From Gemmatimonadaceae bacterium (GTDB lineage: Bacteria > Gemmatimonadota > Gemmatimonadetes > Gemmatimonadales > Gemmatimonadaceae), in assembly GCA_020846935.1 (NCBI GenBank), contig JADLCY010000002.1, positions 428,955 through 492,954 of the forward strand: a DNA stretch of 64,000 nucleotides, given 5' to 3'. The notes below the pieces were generated by a model. That model ran no database searches, was not told the DNA's origin, and saw only the letters and a program-made list of their open reading frames with translations. Made by a program: the position numbers and the translations under genes. This document shows positions 8,923 through 17,205 of this stretch, in pieces (the stretch's first letter is position 1; each line of letters starts with the position of its first letter).

Positions 8923-10458
8923 TCAGGGAAGCGTCGTCGTCCGACCTAACGAGCTGTCGTAGAACCGCTGCAGGTCGGCACGAAGCTTCTTCATCGACGG
9001 CGCATCGATGTACATCATGTGCCCCGCCTCGAAGTACCCCACCTGCACGTTGTTCTTTCTCACCTCGGGGCTCACCTTGAGATGCGACAGGGTGTACTCC
9101 ACGCCCCAGTACGGGGTCGCCGTGTCGTAGTACCCCATCGCCACGTACATCTTCATCGCCGGATTCTTGTTGAACGCTTTCTCCAGCGAGGCCTTGACCT
9201 CGAGGTTGGCGGGCCGGTTCCAGGGGCCGATGCCGCCGCCGAGGATGTAGTAGATGTCGTCGTTGCGGTAGTTGAGTTCGCGGCGCATGAACTCGTTCAG
9301 CACCGGCGTGAACGAGTTGCGGATCGACGCCTCGCTCGGATCGAAGTCGTTGCGCTCGGCGGCCGCGTCCGAGGCGTGGCCGAGGAACCGGCCGTCGAGC
9401 CGCCCCACCATCACGCCCTTGTCCCGCAGGAGCTCGTGGTCGAACCGCGAGAGGTCGATGCGCAGGTCATTCTGATCCACGAACGCCTTGTCCAGCCCCG
9501 TGAGTCGGGAGTACTCGGCGACCACCTGCTGGCGCTCCGTCGCCGTGAGCCGATTGCCCTTGCGGAGCGCGATGAGGTACGGCCCGTCGGCGAACGCCTG
9601 GGCCTGTTCCACGACCTTCGCGACGGGCAGCGCCTGGAGGTCGGGCGCGAGTCGCTTGTGGTACCACGACACGGCGGCGTACGACGGGAAGAACGCGAGC
9701 GCGCGGCTGTCACCGTCCTGCTGCGCAAACGCCGTCGCCGAGATCATCATCACGCCGTTGAGCGCGATACCGTTGTCGATCAGCCAGCCCGAGAGGTGTG
9801 CGGCGCGCGTCGTGCCATAGCTTTCGCCGCCGATGAACTTGGGTGAACCCCAGCGCTCGTATTTCACGAGAAAGAGCCGGATGAACTCGCCCACCGAGCG
9901 GACGTCTTCGTCCACGCCCCAGAACTTCGGGCCATACTCGGGCCGCGTGGCCCGCGAGTAGCCCGTCCCCACGGGGTCGAGAAACACCAGGTCCGTCTGG
10001 TCGAGCAGCGTCGCCTGGTTGTCTTCGAATGTGTAGGGCGGCGGCGCGTTGCTGCCGTCGGCGTTGAGCTTGACCATCCGGGGCCCGAAGGCGCCCATGT
10101 GGAGCCACACCGTCGACGAGCCAGGGCCGCCGTTGAAGATGAACGAGATCGGCCGCCGTGAGGCGTTTTCGCCGTCCTTCGAATAGTAGACGTAGAAGAT
10201 GTTGCCTTCGACGATGCCGGTACGATCGTCCTTGATCGGCATCATGCCGGTGCGGGCCGTGTAGCGCAGCGGCTGTCCGCGGAGCGTGATCGAGCCCTGC
10301 GTGACGACCGGCTCGGCACTTGGCGTCGCGCGGGTCGGCGTGGCGGCTTCGCGTGCGGAGGTGTCACGCGGGGGTGCCGCGGTACGGTTGGCCTGGGCGG
10401 CGATGGGCGGCGCCGCGAGCGTGGCGGCCGCGAGGGCGAGAAGCAGTCGGTTGGGCAT
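8923..10458 (-). CDS. Secreted serine carboxypeptidase, peptidase family S10
   Basis: This 511-residue protein has a signal peptide (MPNRLLLALAAATLAAPPIA) and a Thr/Ala/Pro-rich linker before the catalytic domain. S10 hallmarks are the oxyanion segment FNGGPGSSTVWLHMGAFGPR, the nucleophile motif GGESYGTTRAAHLSGW, the Asp region MGYYDTATPYWG and the His region GYFEAGHMMYID. All three catalytic residues are present, so it should be an active exported carboxypeptidase. It stands alone, upstream of the oxidase relic. Confidence 0.95.
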   Translation of the reverse strand: MPNRLLLALAAATLAAPPIAAQANRTAAPPRDTSAREAATPTRATPSAEPVVTQGSITLRGQPLRYTARTGMMPIKDDRTGIVEGNIFYVYYSKDGENASRRPISFIFNGGPGSSTVWLHMGAFGPRMVKLNADGSNAPPPYTFEDNQATLLDQTDLVFLDPVGTGYSRATRPEYGPKFWGVDEDVRSVGEFIRLFLVKYERWGSPKFIGGESYGTTRAAHLSGWLIDNGIALNGVMMISATAFAQQDGDSRALAFFPSYAAVSWYHKRLAPDLQALPVAKVVEQAQAFADGPYLIALRKGNRLTATERQQVVAEYSRLTGLDKAFVDQNDLRIDLSRFDHELLRDKGVMVGRLDGRFLGHASDAAAERNDFDPSEASIRNSFTPVLNEFMRRELNYRNDDIYYILGGGIGPWNRPANLEVKASLEKAFNKNPAMKMYVAMGYYDTATPYWGVEYTLSHLKVSPEVRKNNVQVGYFEAGHMMYIDAPSMKKLRADLQRFYDSSLGRTTTLP

Positions 10459-10874
10459 GATGTCTGGCGGTAAGTCAGTCAGTCAACAAACGTGCAGACG
10501 TGACCGGATGTTGACGAGGGCCGCGACGTTCGAACTCGAGGAGCCAGGCGCTGAGGCGTGGCGACGATGGGCGCTGCCGGCGCCGGCGCGGAGCGTGGGG
10601 TCCACGAAGTCCACGACAACTCGCTGCACGGTGCAGCATACACGAACGTCAGCTTGATCGCATCGGCTGGCATATGACGCTGCGCACGTCCTCCACGTGG
10701 CCTCATCGGCGCCGGCGACGGACGGTTGGCACGCGAGGTGTGCTGGCCGCGGGTGCGCACCACGTGGCCAGTGCTCGGGCCGCGTCCTGGCTTGGACGGG
10801 CTCGTGCAGCGGGAGGGATGGCTCCGGCAGCGGGACGAGCCGGACTGTCGGTCCCCCCACTTATTTCCTGCAGC
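10459..10874. other. Divergent intergenic region with two CCACGTGG palindromes
   Basis: No gene is supported between the S10 peptidase and the helicase-nuclease. CCACGTGG occurs twice, at 10693-10700 and 10760-10767, each followed by CC. These could be operator half-sites, but no regulator can be assigned. A TTATTT hexamer at 10861-10866 sits 8 bases before the helicase start codon, so a leaderless transcript is possible. Confidence 0.3.
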
Positions 10875-13800
10875 ATGCAACGCCTCGGTGACCAGGTCGT
10901 GCTCAGTGCGACCGATCTCGCGAACTTTCTCTCGTGCCGTCACCGCACGGCCCTCGATCGCGCGGCGACGTTTGGGGAGCGCGCGTGGCCTCCTCGGTTC
11001 GAGGATCCGCTGCTTGACATCCTCATCGCGCGAGGCAAGGCGCACGAAGCCGCCTACGTCGCATCGCTGCAGTCGAAGGGGCAGCGCGTCGTGGACCTCA
11101 ACCACATCCAGTTCCATGACCGCGACGCCCGCCTGGCGCAGACGACCGCCGCGATGCAAGCCGGCGCCGATGTCATCGTGCAGGCGGGCCTCGGAAACGA
11201 TCGTTGGTACGGAATGGCCGACGTGCTGCAGCGGGTGGAGCGACCCAGCCGCCTCGGTGGCTGGTCGTACGAAATCGCCGACACCAAGCTCGCCCGCGAA
11301 ACCAAGGCTGGGACCATCCTGCAACTCGGACTCTACTCCGAGTTGCTCGCCGACGCGCAGGGCCTGCAGCCCGAGCACTTTCGCGTGGTCACGCCCGACC
11401 CCTTGCACCCGGTCGAGACCTACCGCGTCAACGACTACGCCGCGTACTTCCGTGCCGTCCGAATCAGGGCGGAGGAAGCCGTCGCGCGGTCGGCAGACCT
11501 GGGTGCGACGCGTGGGTTGGGTGAACGTGCGAAAAGCGCGAGCCGTGCTGCGCCGTTCGCGACGTACCCCGAGCCCGTGGAACATTGCTTCGTTTGTCCC
11601 TGGCAGCAGACGTGCCGGGAGCAGTGGAGAGTCGATGACCATCTCACGCTCGTGGCCGGAATCTCGCGCAACCAGCGTCGCGAACTGGAGGCGCGGCAAG
11701 TCACGACCCTGACGGCGCTCGCCGCCCTCCCCACCCCGATTCCGTTTCGGCCCTCGCGGGGATCGCGCGCGGCGTACGAGCGCGTGCGCGATCAGGCCCT
11801 GGTTCAGCTGCAGTCGCGCGGTCGCTCCACACCACTGCATACCCTGCGGCCGCTCGAGGATGGGATGGGGCTCCATCGCCTTCCCGAGCCGTGTGAGGGT
11901 GATGTGTTCCTCGATCTCGAGGGTGATCCGTACGCGGTGGAGAAAGGTCGCGAGTACCTCTTTGGGTTCGTGACCGTCGATGGAGGGGCGCCGACGTACC
12001 ACGCCGCCTGGGGCATGAACGACGCCGCGGAGCGCGCCGCGTTCGAGCAGGTGCTGGATGTGATCATGGAGCGCCGGCAGCGGTGGCCCGCGATGCATGT
12101 GTACCACTACGCACCGTACGAGCCCGCCGCGTTCAAGAAGCTCGCCGGTCGGTACGCCACACGGGAATCCGCACTCGACGCACTGCTCCGCGGTGAGTGC
12201 TTCGTCGACCTGTATGCGATCGTACGTCAGGCGATGTTGGTCGGCGTCGATCGCTACTCCATCAAGTCGCTGGAGCCGGTGTACGGTTTCACCCGCGACG
12301 TGGATCTCGCACGAGCGAACCGTGCCTTGCACACCGTGGAGGCGTGCCTCGAGCGTGGTTGCGTCGACGTGTTGCCGGTCGAGACACTGGATGCCGTGCG
12401 CAGGTACAATCGCGACGACTGCCTCTCCACGCTGCGACTGCGCGACTGGCTCGAAGGCGTGAGTGCGTCGGCCATCGCCGATGGTCTTCCAATCGTGCGC
12501 CCTCAGCCCGCGTCGCCGGAACCTCCACCCGCGGTGGACGAACGCGCGATGCGCGTGGAGGCGCTACGCGCCCGCTTGCTCGATGGGCTGCCGGCGGAAG
12601 GGCGCAACGATGCGCAGCAGGCCCGATGGCTGCTGGCGTACCTGCTCGACTGGCACCGGCGCGAAGACAAAGCGACCTGGTGGGAGTACTTCCGGCTCCG
12701 GAGTCTCCCCGATGAAGACCTCCTCGAGGAGCGACAGGCATTGAGTGGCCTGAGGTTCGCGGCTGACCTCGGCGCGGCGACCGGCAAGAGCGGGAAGCCG
12801 ACGAAGAGCGTGATCCACCGGTATGAGTATCCGCCCCAGGACTCCGAGGTCGATCCCGGGGACGAGCTTCACTCCAGAGAATCGGCGTGGGGTGAGGTGA
12901 TCGCGGTGGATCGCGATGCGGGCACCATCGACGTGAAGAAGGGCCCGCAGCGTGCCGGGCACCATGCCACGGCGGCGTTTGCGCACTCGCACGTGAAGCA
13001 GACCACCATGGAGGATGCTCTCTTCACCATCGGCGAGGCCATGGCGACCACCGGCGTGCTCCCGGCTGCAGGACGACACGCCGCGGCACACAGGCTCCTC
13101 GCCCGGCAGACCCGCAGTGCTCTCCCGGAAGGCGGCGCTCCGTGCGGGCCCGCGTCACGCCGCGCGGGAGCATCGGGCGCTCCCGCCGCGCCTAACGTCG
13201 ATCCGGTCGAGGACGCCGTCGCGACGGCCGTGTCGCTCCACGACGAGGTGTTTGCCATCCAGGGGCCGCCCGGTGCCGGCAAGACCTTCACCGCGGCACG
13301 CATGATCGTGGCGCTGGTGCGCGCGGGCAAGCGCGTTGGCGTCACGGCAAACAGCCACCAGGTCATTCGCAAGGTCCTGGAGGACGTTCACAAGGCGCCC
13401 GGTGGTGAGCAGATCCGCATGGGCCACAAGGACCGGACCGACGCGGCGCCACCGCCGGCCTGGCTCGACGTCACCGACGATTACGCGGAGGCGCGCGACT
13501 GGCTCGAAACCGGCAGCGTCCGCGTGCTTGGCGGCACTTCGTTCCTGTGGGCGCGCGAGGAGTTCGAAGGGGCGGTCGACGTGCTCTTCATCGACGAGGC
13601 GGGTCAGCTGTCGCTCGCCAATGCCGTCGCCGTCTCACGCGGCGCGCGCGCCGTCGTGTTGCTGGGCGATCCGCAGCAACTCCGGCAACCTACACAGGGA
13701 AGCCATCCCGACGGCGTGGGTGTGTCGGCCCTCGAACACCTGCTCGGCGGCGAGGCGGTGATGCCTGCGAATCGGGGAATGTTCCTCCCGGAGACCCATC

Positions 13801-14435
13801 GCTTGCATCCCGAGCTGTGCGCCTTTACATCCGAGGTCTTCTACGAGAGCGCGCTGCGTTCGCGTCCCGGACTCGACGGGCAGCACCTGAACGGAACCCG
13901 GGGGCTCGATGGCAGCGGACTTGTCGTCGTGCCGGTGCGGCACTCCGGTAATCGGAACGCCGCCGACGAGGAAGTCGACGTCGTGGCCGATCTCGTGGCC
14001 CGGCTGACCCGGGAGGGTGCCACCTGGACCGACGGCACGGGCGCGGTACATCCGCTCACGACCGCCGGCGTGCTCGTCGTGTCGCCCTACAACGCGCAGG
14101 TCACCAGACTGCAGCAACGTCTCGATCCCCTCGGCGTTCACGTGGGGACGGTGGACAAGTTCCAGGGTCAGGAGCGGCCGGTGGTGATCTACTCGATGGC
14201 CACGTCGATTCCCGAGGACGCGCCGCGGGGCATGGAGTTTCTGTACAGTCCCAATCGGCTCAACGTGGCCACGTCGCGGGCGCGATGCCTGGCGATCCTG
14301 GTGGCGAGTCCCGCGCTGTTCGAGCCTGAGTGTACGAGTCCTCGGCAGATGAAGCTCGCGAATGCCCTGTGCCGGTTCCTTGAGCTGGCGCTGCTGGATC
14401 GCGACAACGGTGGACCGCGCGATCGATCAGGCTGA
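10875..14435 (+). CDS. TM0106-type RecB-like nuclease fused to an SF1 (Upf1/DNA2-like) helicase
   Basis: A 1,186-residue fusion. The N-terminal 250 residues are RecB-nuclease-like: WSYEIADTKLARETKAGTIL gives the E...D-x-K active site, and HCFVCPWQQTC is a Cys cluster like the Fe-S cysteines of such nucleases. Next comes an RNase-H-like segment (VFLDLEGDPYAVEKGREYLF). From about residue 790 there is an SF1 helicase: GPPGAGKTFTA (Walker A), LFIDEAGQLS (motif II), LLGDPQQLRQP (III), VGTVDKFQGQERPVVIYS (V) and NRLNVATSRAR (VI). Such proteins are thought to process DNA or RNA ends and some act in phage defence. ATG 10875 gives the normal family start (MQRLGDQVVLSATDLANFLS); a longer reading frame upstream has no family similarity. 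Confidence 0.9.
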   Translation: MQRLGDQVVLSATDLANFLSCRHRTALDRAATFGERAWPPRFEDPLLDILIARGKAHEAAYVASLQSKGQRVVDLNHIQFHDRDARLAQTTAAMQAGADVIVQAGLGNDRWYGMADVLQRVERPSRLGGWSYEIADTKLARETKAGTILQLGLYSELLADAQGLQPEHFRVVTPDPLHPVETYRVNDYAAYFRAVRIRAEEAVARSADLGATRGLGERAKSASRAAPFATYPEPVEHCFVCPWQQTCREQWRVDDHLTLVAGISRNQRRELEARQVTTLTALAALPTPIPFRPSRGSRAAYERVRDQALVQLQSRGRSTPLHTLRPLEDGMGLHRLPEPCEGDVFLDLEGDPYAVEKGREYLFGFVTVDGGAPTYHAAWGMNDAAERAAFEQVLDVIMERRQRWPAMHVYHYAPYEPAAFKKLAGRYATRESALDALLRGECFVDLYAIVRQAMLVGVDRYSIKSLEPVYGFTRDVDLARANRALHTVEACLERGCVDVLPVETLDAVRRYNRDDCLSTLRLRDWLEGVSASAIADGLPIVRPQPASPEPPPAVDERAMRVEALRARLLDGLPAEGRNDAQQARWLLAYLLDWHRREDKATWWEYFRLRSLPDEDLLEERQALSGLRFAADLGAATGKSGKPTKSVIHRYEYPPQDSEVDPGDELHSRESAWGEVIAVDRDAGTIDVKKGPQRAGHHATAAFAHSHVKQTTMEDALFTIGEAMATTGVLPAAGRHAAAHRLLARQTRSALPEGGAPCGPASRRAGASGAPAAPNVDPVEDAVATAVSLHDEVFAIQGPPGAGKTFTAARMIVALVRAGKRVGVTANSHQVIRKVLEDVHKAPGGEQIRMGHKDRTDAAPPPAWLDVTDDYAEARDWLETGSVRVLGGTSFLWAREEFEGAVDVLFIDEAGQLSLANAVAVSRGARAVVLLGDPQQLRQPTQGSHPDGVGVSALEHLLGGEAVMPANRGMFLPETHRLHPELCAFTSEVFYESALRSRPGLDGQHLNGTRGLDGSGLVVVPVRHSGNRNAADEEVDVVADLVARLTREGATWTDGTGAVHPLTTAGVLVVSPYNAQVTRLQQRLDPLGVHVGTVDKFQGQERPVVIYSMATSIPEDAPRGMEFLYSPNRLNVATSRARCLAILVASPALFEPECTSPRQMKLANALCRFLELALLDRDNGGPRDRSG

Positions 14436-14442
14436 TCGCGCG
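14416..14442 (+). terminator. Hairpin spanning the helicase stop codon
   Basis: CGCGCGATC (14416-14424) and GATCGCGCG (14434-14442) form a perfect 9-bp stem with a 9-base loop. The TGA stop (14433-14435) lies at the loop/right-arm border. No T tract follows, so its role as a terminator is inferred. Confidence 0.5.
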
Positions 14443-14735
14443 ACAGTTGCGCACGATGCGCCGCGGTCAGGCCCTTCCGAGGAAGGCGTGCACCCAGAAT
14501 GCGCCGGAATCCACTCCCTGCGCAACGCGTTCGTCGCCAGCGTTTCGAGCGCTGGCGCCGTCAGCGCTGTCGCGTCCCGCTTCGCGTTCCCGCGCCAGTC
14601 ACCTGTCCTCGTCCTGCATGGCGAGAGCGATGGGGCCGCGTCCACGCTCGGTCGCCTCTGCCGGGTCGCGCCATGAGGCTGCTCGCGCGCGACAGGTCGA
14701 GGCGGCCGAGTGCGGTCCGGCTCGCGCCTTCAGGG
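14443..14735. other. Non-coding spacer between convergent genes
   Basis: This 293-base stretch separates the helicase gene from the convergent VWA gene. Open frames here have no recognisable domain, start signal or consistent codon bias. Beyond the hairpin at its left edge I see nothing to annotate. Confidence 0.4.
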
Positions 14736-16040
14736 CTATCGATCGGCGTCCAGCTCCATCGCGTCACGAACTGACGCTGGTGCGCTCGGCCGCATCTCAT
14801 CGTCGAACGACATCGCCTTGCGCGCCATCACGTACACTTCCTTATGGCCCACGGTGCCCCACGAAGACCTGACACGCGAGCCAACGGCCGAGAGGGAGTC
14901 GACCAGTTCCTCCATGCCTTCCAGTCCTGCGACGTAGCGCAGGAACCGCTGTTCCCACCGTCGCACGTAGCTTGCGGCCGCGTCGTAGTCGCCGCGTTCG
15001 TTCATTTCGAGCGCGGTCGCGAGGATCCTTGCATGCCAGAGTCGGGCTGCGCGCTGCGCCAGCTCGCGGTTGCGCGCGACGGGTCCATCATGGGTGTTCA
15101 CCCGCAACGTGGTCGCGCGCGCTCCCTGCTCCGCATCTTCCCAGCGCGCCGCCACGTCCAGCGTCGCAACACCGCGGGGAAGGCGCGGCCAGATGAGCGC
15201 TACCACTTGCACCCGGCGACCCGACCCGACGCGGGCGAAGCGTGCCCGCCCCGTGGTGCCCTCATCGACCACGTCACCTCCAAGCAGCGAAAACCGGTGC
15301 GCTGAGTGAGCCGTGACGTCGAGGTGCAGGTCGCGCACGGTGACCTGCCTCAAGGCGTTCAGCTCGCCGAGCACGATCTCCACGATCTCCTGAGGCTGCG
15401 ACGCATGGTGGAAGGCGCCGCTCCCTCCGTCGGACAGCGCGGTGAGCTGAGCGGCCTGGTAGTCCTGGCCAATGCCGATGCTGATGGTCCGGATCCCGCG
15501 ATGCGCGATCGCGCGAGCGTGGTGTCGCATCTGCGCCGGATCCTGCAGCCCGTGGTTGCCCATGCCATCGGAGAGCACCACGACCCACGAGTCCTGCTCG
15601 CGGGGGTCGGTGCCAAGCGCCACCAGTTCGGCGGCCCGCGCATAGCCATCGAAGAGGGCGGTAGAACCACCGGGTTCGATGGCGCCCAGACGGGGTCGTA
15701 GCTCACGACGCACACGCGCATTGACCGGCGTGCTCGGGCAGACGTCGGTCACGCTGCTGTCGAACGCCGTGGCGGCGAACTGTTCGCCATCCTTCAGGGC
15801 ATCGAGCACGCCGGTGGCCGCGTGGCGCGCAGCCCCAAGCTTGGCTCCGGCCATCGACCCCGAACGATCGATCGCGAGTCCGAGGCTCAGCGGCAGGTTC
15901 GGCGATTGTTCGCTGGACGTCGGCGCCTGGAAGGTGAACTCCACCGCCAGTGGAACGCCCCGAATTGCCTGGTTGGCTTCGAGGGCGCACCCCAGCCCGG
16001 TCGGCGTGTCGATCCCGTCTTCAATCCGCGTCATCGTCAT
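14736..16040 (-). CDS. von Willebrand factor A (VWA) domain protein
   Basis: A 434-residue protein without a signal peptide. Residues 50-230 form a VWA fold with a complete MIDAS metal site: D-R-S-G-S at 58-62 in LAIDRSGSMAGAKLGAARHA, the Thr in GGSTALFDGYARA and the Asp in VVVLSDGMGNHG. A beta-sandwich region and a helical tail follow. Cytoplasmic VWA proteins usually scaffold protein complexes, often with AAA ATPases. AGGAGAG precedes ATG 16040, and the start overlaps the MerR stop codon by ATGA, so the two proteins are probably made together and act together. Confidence 0.88.
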   Translation of the reverse strand: MTMTRIEDGIDTPTGLGCALEANQAIRGVPLAVEFTFQAPTSSEQSPNLPLSLGLAIDRSGSMAGAKLGAARHAATGVLDALKDGEQFAATAFDSSVTDVCPSTPVNARVRRELRPRLGAIEPGGSTALFDGYARAAELVALGTDPREQDSWVVVLSDGMGNHGLQDPAQMRHHARAIAHRGIRTISIGIGQDYQAAQLTALSDGGSGAFHHASQPQEIVEIVLGELNALRQVTVRDLHLDVTAHSAHRFSLLGGDVVDEGTTGRARFARVGSGRRVQVVALIWPRLPRGVATLDVAARWEDAEQGARATTLRVNTHDGPVARNRELAQRAARLWHARILATALEMNERGDYDAAASYVRRWEQRFLRYVAGLEGMEELVDSLSAVGSRVRSSWGTVGHKEVYVMARKAMSFDDEMRPSAPASVRDAMELDADR

Positions 16041-16786
16041 CTCTCCTGGTGGTAAATGGCCTGCTGCAGCAGCTGGCCGATGGTTTCGAGGAGCTGGACT
16101 TCGTCTGGCGTCAGGGGGCCGCGCGCGGCGATCTCGATGTCCCGATTCGCCGTCACGCGGTGCCATATCTCCGAGCGCGCGGCGTTGACCCGCGGGGCTG
16201 AGGTGCTGCCACTGCCGAGGTACTGTTCGAGTGCGGCGCGCAGCCTCCGCAGGGCGAGCGCCGGGCCTGCGCGATGTGCTTCGCGCAGATCCACCTGGAC
16301 CGTTGGTTCCGGTCGACCCCGGTTGAGCAGCACGCGTGACGGTGTCGCGCGTTGCACCGAGGCGAGGTACTGCAACGCGTCGATGTTCTGCGCGGCGCGT
16401 GCCGGCGGCGCCGACTGCCGTGACGCCATGAGCGGCGGTGGATACTCGTGGTCGGCGACCGAAGTGTGGATGGTGGCATCGACCTGTCCGTCGTCGACCA
16501 GAGCGAACGGCACCGACCCCTCGGCGATGCTCCGCAGCAGACCCTGATCGGCGAGCCGATCGATCATGGCGCGGAGTTGCTCGTTGGTCGTCCCCGGCGG
16601 CGCGTCGGCGCGGAGGCGTCTCCAGGCGCGCAGCCGCTCGACGTGTCCGGTGCCATAGGTGGCCCCGCGACCACGCGAGGACGGCGCGGGGATGACGCCC
16701 AGGCGCACCAGTTCGCGAATCTGGCGCGGGGGCACGCCGGAGAGCTGCTCCAGCTGGTCGAGGGTATGGCGGTCGGTGTGGTTCAT
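16037..16786 (-). CDS. MerR-family transcriptional regulator paired with a VWA gene
   Basis: A 249-residue protein. Residues 5-75 are a MerR winged helix (LDQLEQLSGVPPRQIRELVR, then YGTGHVERLRAWRRLRADAP). The rest is not a standard metal- or drug-binding domain. It includes an Ala/Arg-rich helical segment and ends with LTPDEVQLLETIGQLLQQAI. The stop codon overlaps the VWA start (ATGA, 16037-16040). A promoter-like TTATAT and a large dyad lie directly upstream, which suggests autoregulation. The signal sensed is unknown; the VWA partner may modulate it. Confidence 0.85.
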   Translation of the reverse strand: MNHTDRHTLDQLEQLSGVPPRQIRELVRLGVIPAPSSRGRGATYGTGHVERLRAWRRLRADAPPGTTNEQLRAMIDRLADQGLLRSIAEGSVPFALVDDGQVDATIHTSVADHEYPPPLMASRQSAPPARAAQNIDALQYLASVQRATPSRVLLNRGRPEPTVQVDLREAHRAGPALALRRLRAALEQYLGSGSTSAPRVNAARSEIWHRVTANRDIEIAARGPLTPDEVQLLETIGQLLQQAIYHQER

Positions 16787-16795
16787 GTGGCAACG

Positions 16796-16801
16796 ATATA
16801 A
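16796..16801 (-). promoter_or_regulatory. Likely -10 element of the MerR-VWA operon
   Basis: On the minus strand TTATAT is followed by only nine bases before the ATG at 16786. A start of transcription about 7-10 bases downstream of this element would give a leaderless or nearly leaderless mRNA. No ribosome-binding site is seen, which agrees with that. Confidence 0.45.
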
Positions 16802-16837
16802 GTCGACATGGCACGAAACAAGTAGCCATGTCGATTT
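16800..16837. promoter_or_regulatory. Dyad operator upstream of the MerR-VWA operon
   Basis: TCGACATGGC (16803-16812) and GCCATGTCGA (16825-16834) form a perfect 10-bp inverted repeat with a 12-base spacer. With the flanking bases, 12 of 13 positions match (16800-16812 and 16825-16837). The dyad sits across the expected promoter spacer of the MerR gene, the usual place for MerR-type binding. The protein that binds is inferred. Confidence 0.65.
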
Positions 16838-17007
16838 GCGCCAGATCCGCGAAAACGGACGGCCTCCACGGAACCACCAGTTCGAGCGCGAATGCTCGCT
16901 TCCTCCGCGACTAGCGCCTTCACCACGCGCAGAGGCGGCCAGCGCCTGAGGCTGTCAGAGGGCCAGTGCACCTTCCCGACGTCACGCGAGTGCCTCGGGA
17001 GGTGGTG

Positions 17008-17172
17008 ATGCGTGCATTCCTCGATCGAGCGACCAACTGGACCAGCTTCGTCGCCTTCCTGCTCGGCCTCTGGCTGGGCTACCTCGGCGCCGTCTACGAC
17101 GCGCGGGACTGCCAGCGCCGCCACCTGCAACACGCCACCGTGACCTGCGCGCGGTGGATGCAGGGCCCTTAG
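17008..17172 (+). CDS. Small single-span membrane protein (hypothetical)
   Basis: A 54-codon gene. GGGAGG lies at a good distance before ATG 17008, and there is one clear membrane segment (FVAFLLGLWLGYLGAVY) followed by a basic, Cys-containing tail. It lies 33 bases before the WYL gene on the same strand and may share its transcript. I know no family for it. Short GC-rich frames can arise by chance, so the case rests on the ribosome-binding site and the hydrophobic segment. Confidence 0.45.
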   Translation: MRAFLDRATNWTSFVAFLLGLWLGYLGAVYDARDCQRRHLQHATVTCARWMQGP

Positions 17173-17205
17173 CCCGCTGTCGGACCCCAAGGCAAGATTC
17201 CTGAA

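Noticed and set aside
10479..12332. Minus-strand open frame of about 617 codons
   Set aside because: Antisense to the nuclease-helicase gene; no recognisable start or domain.
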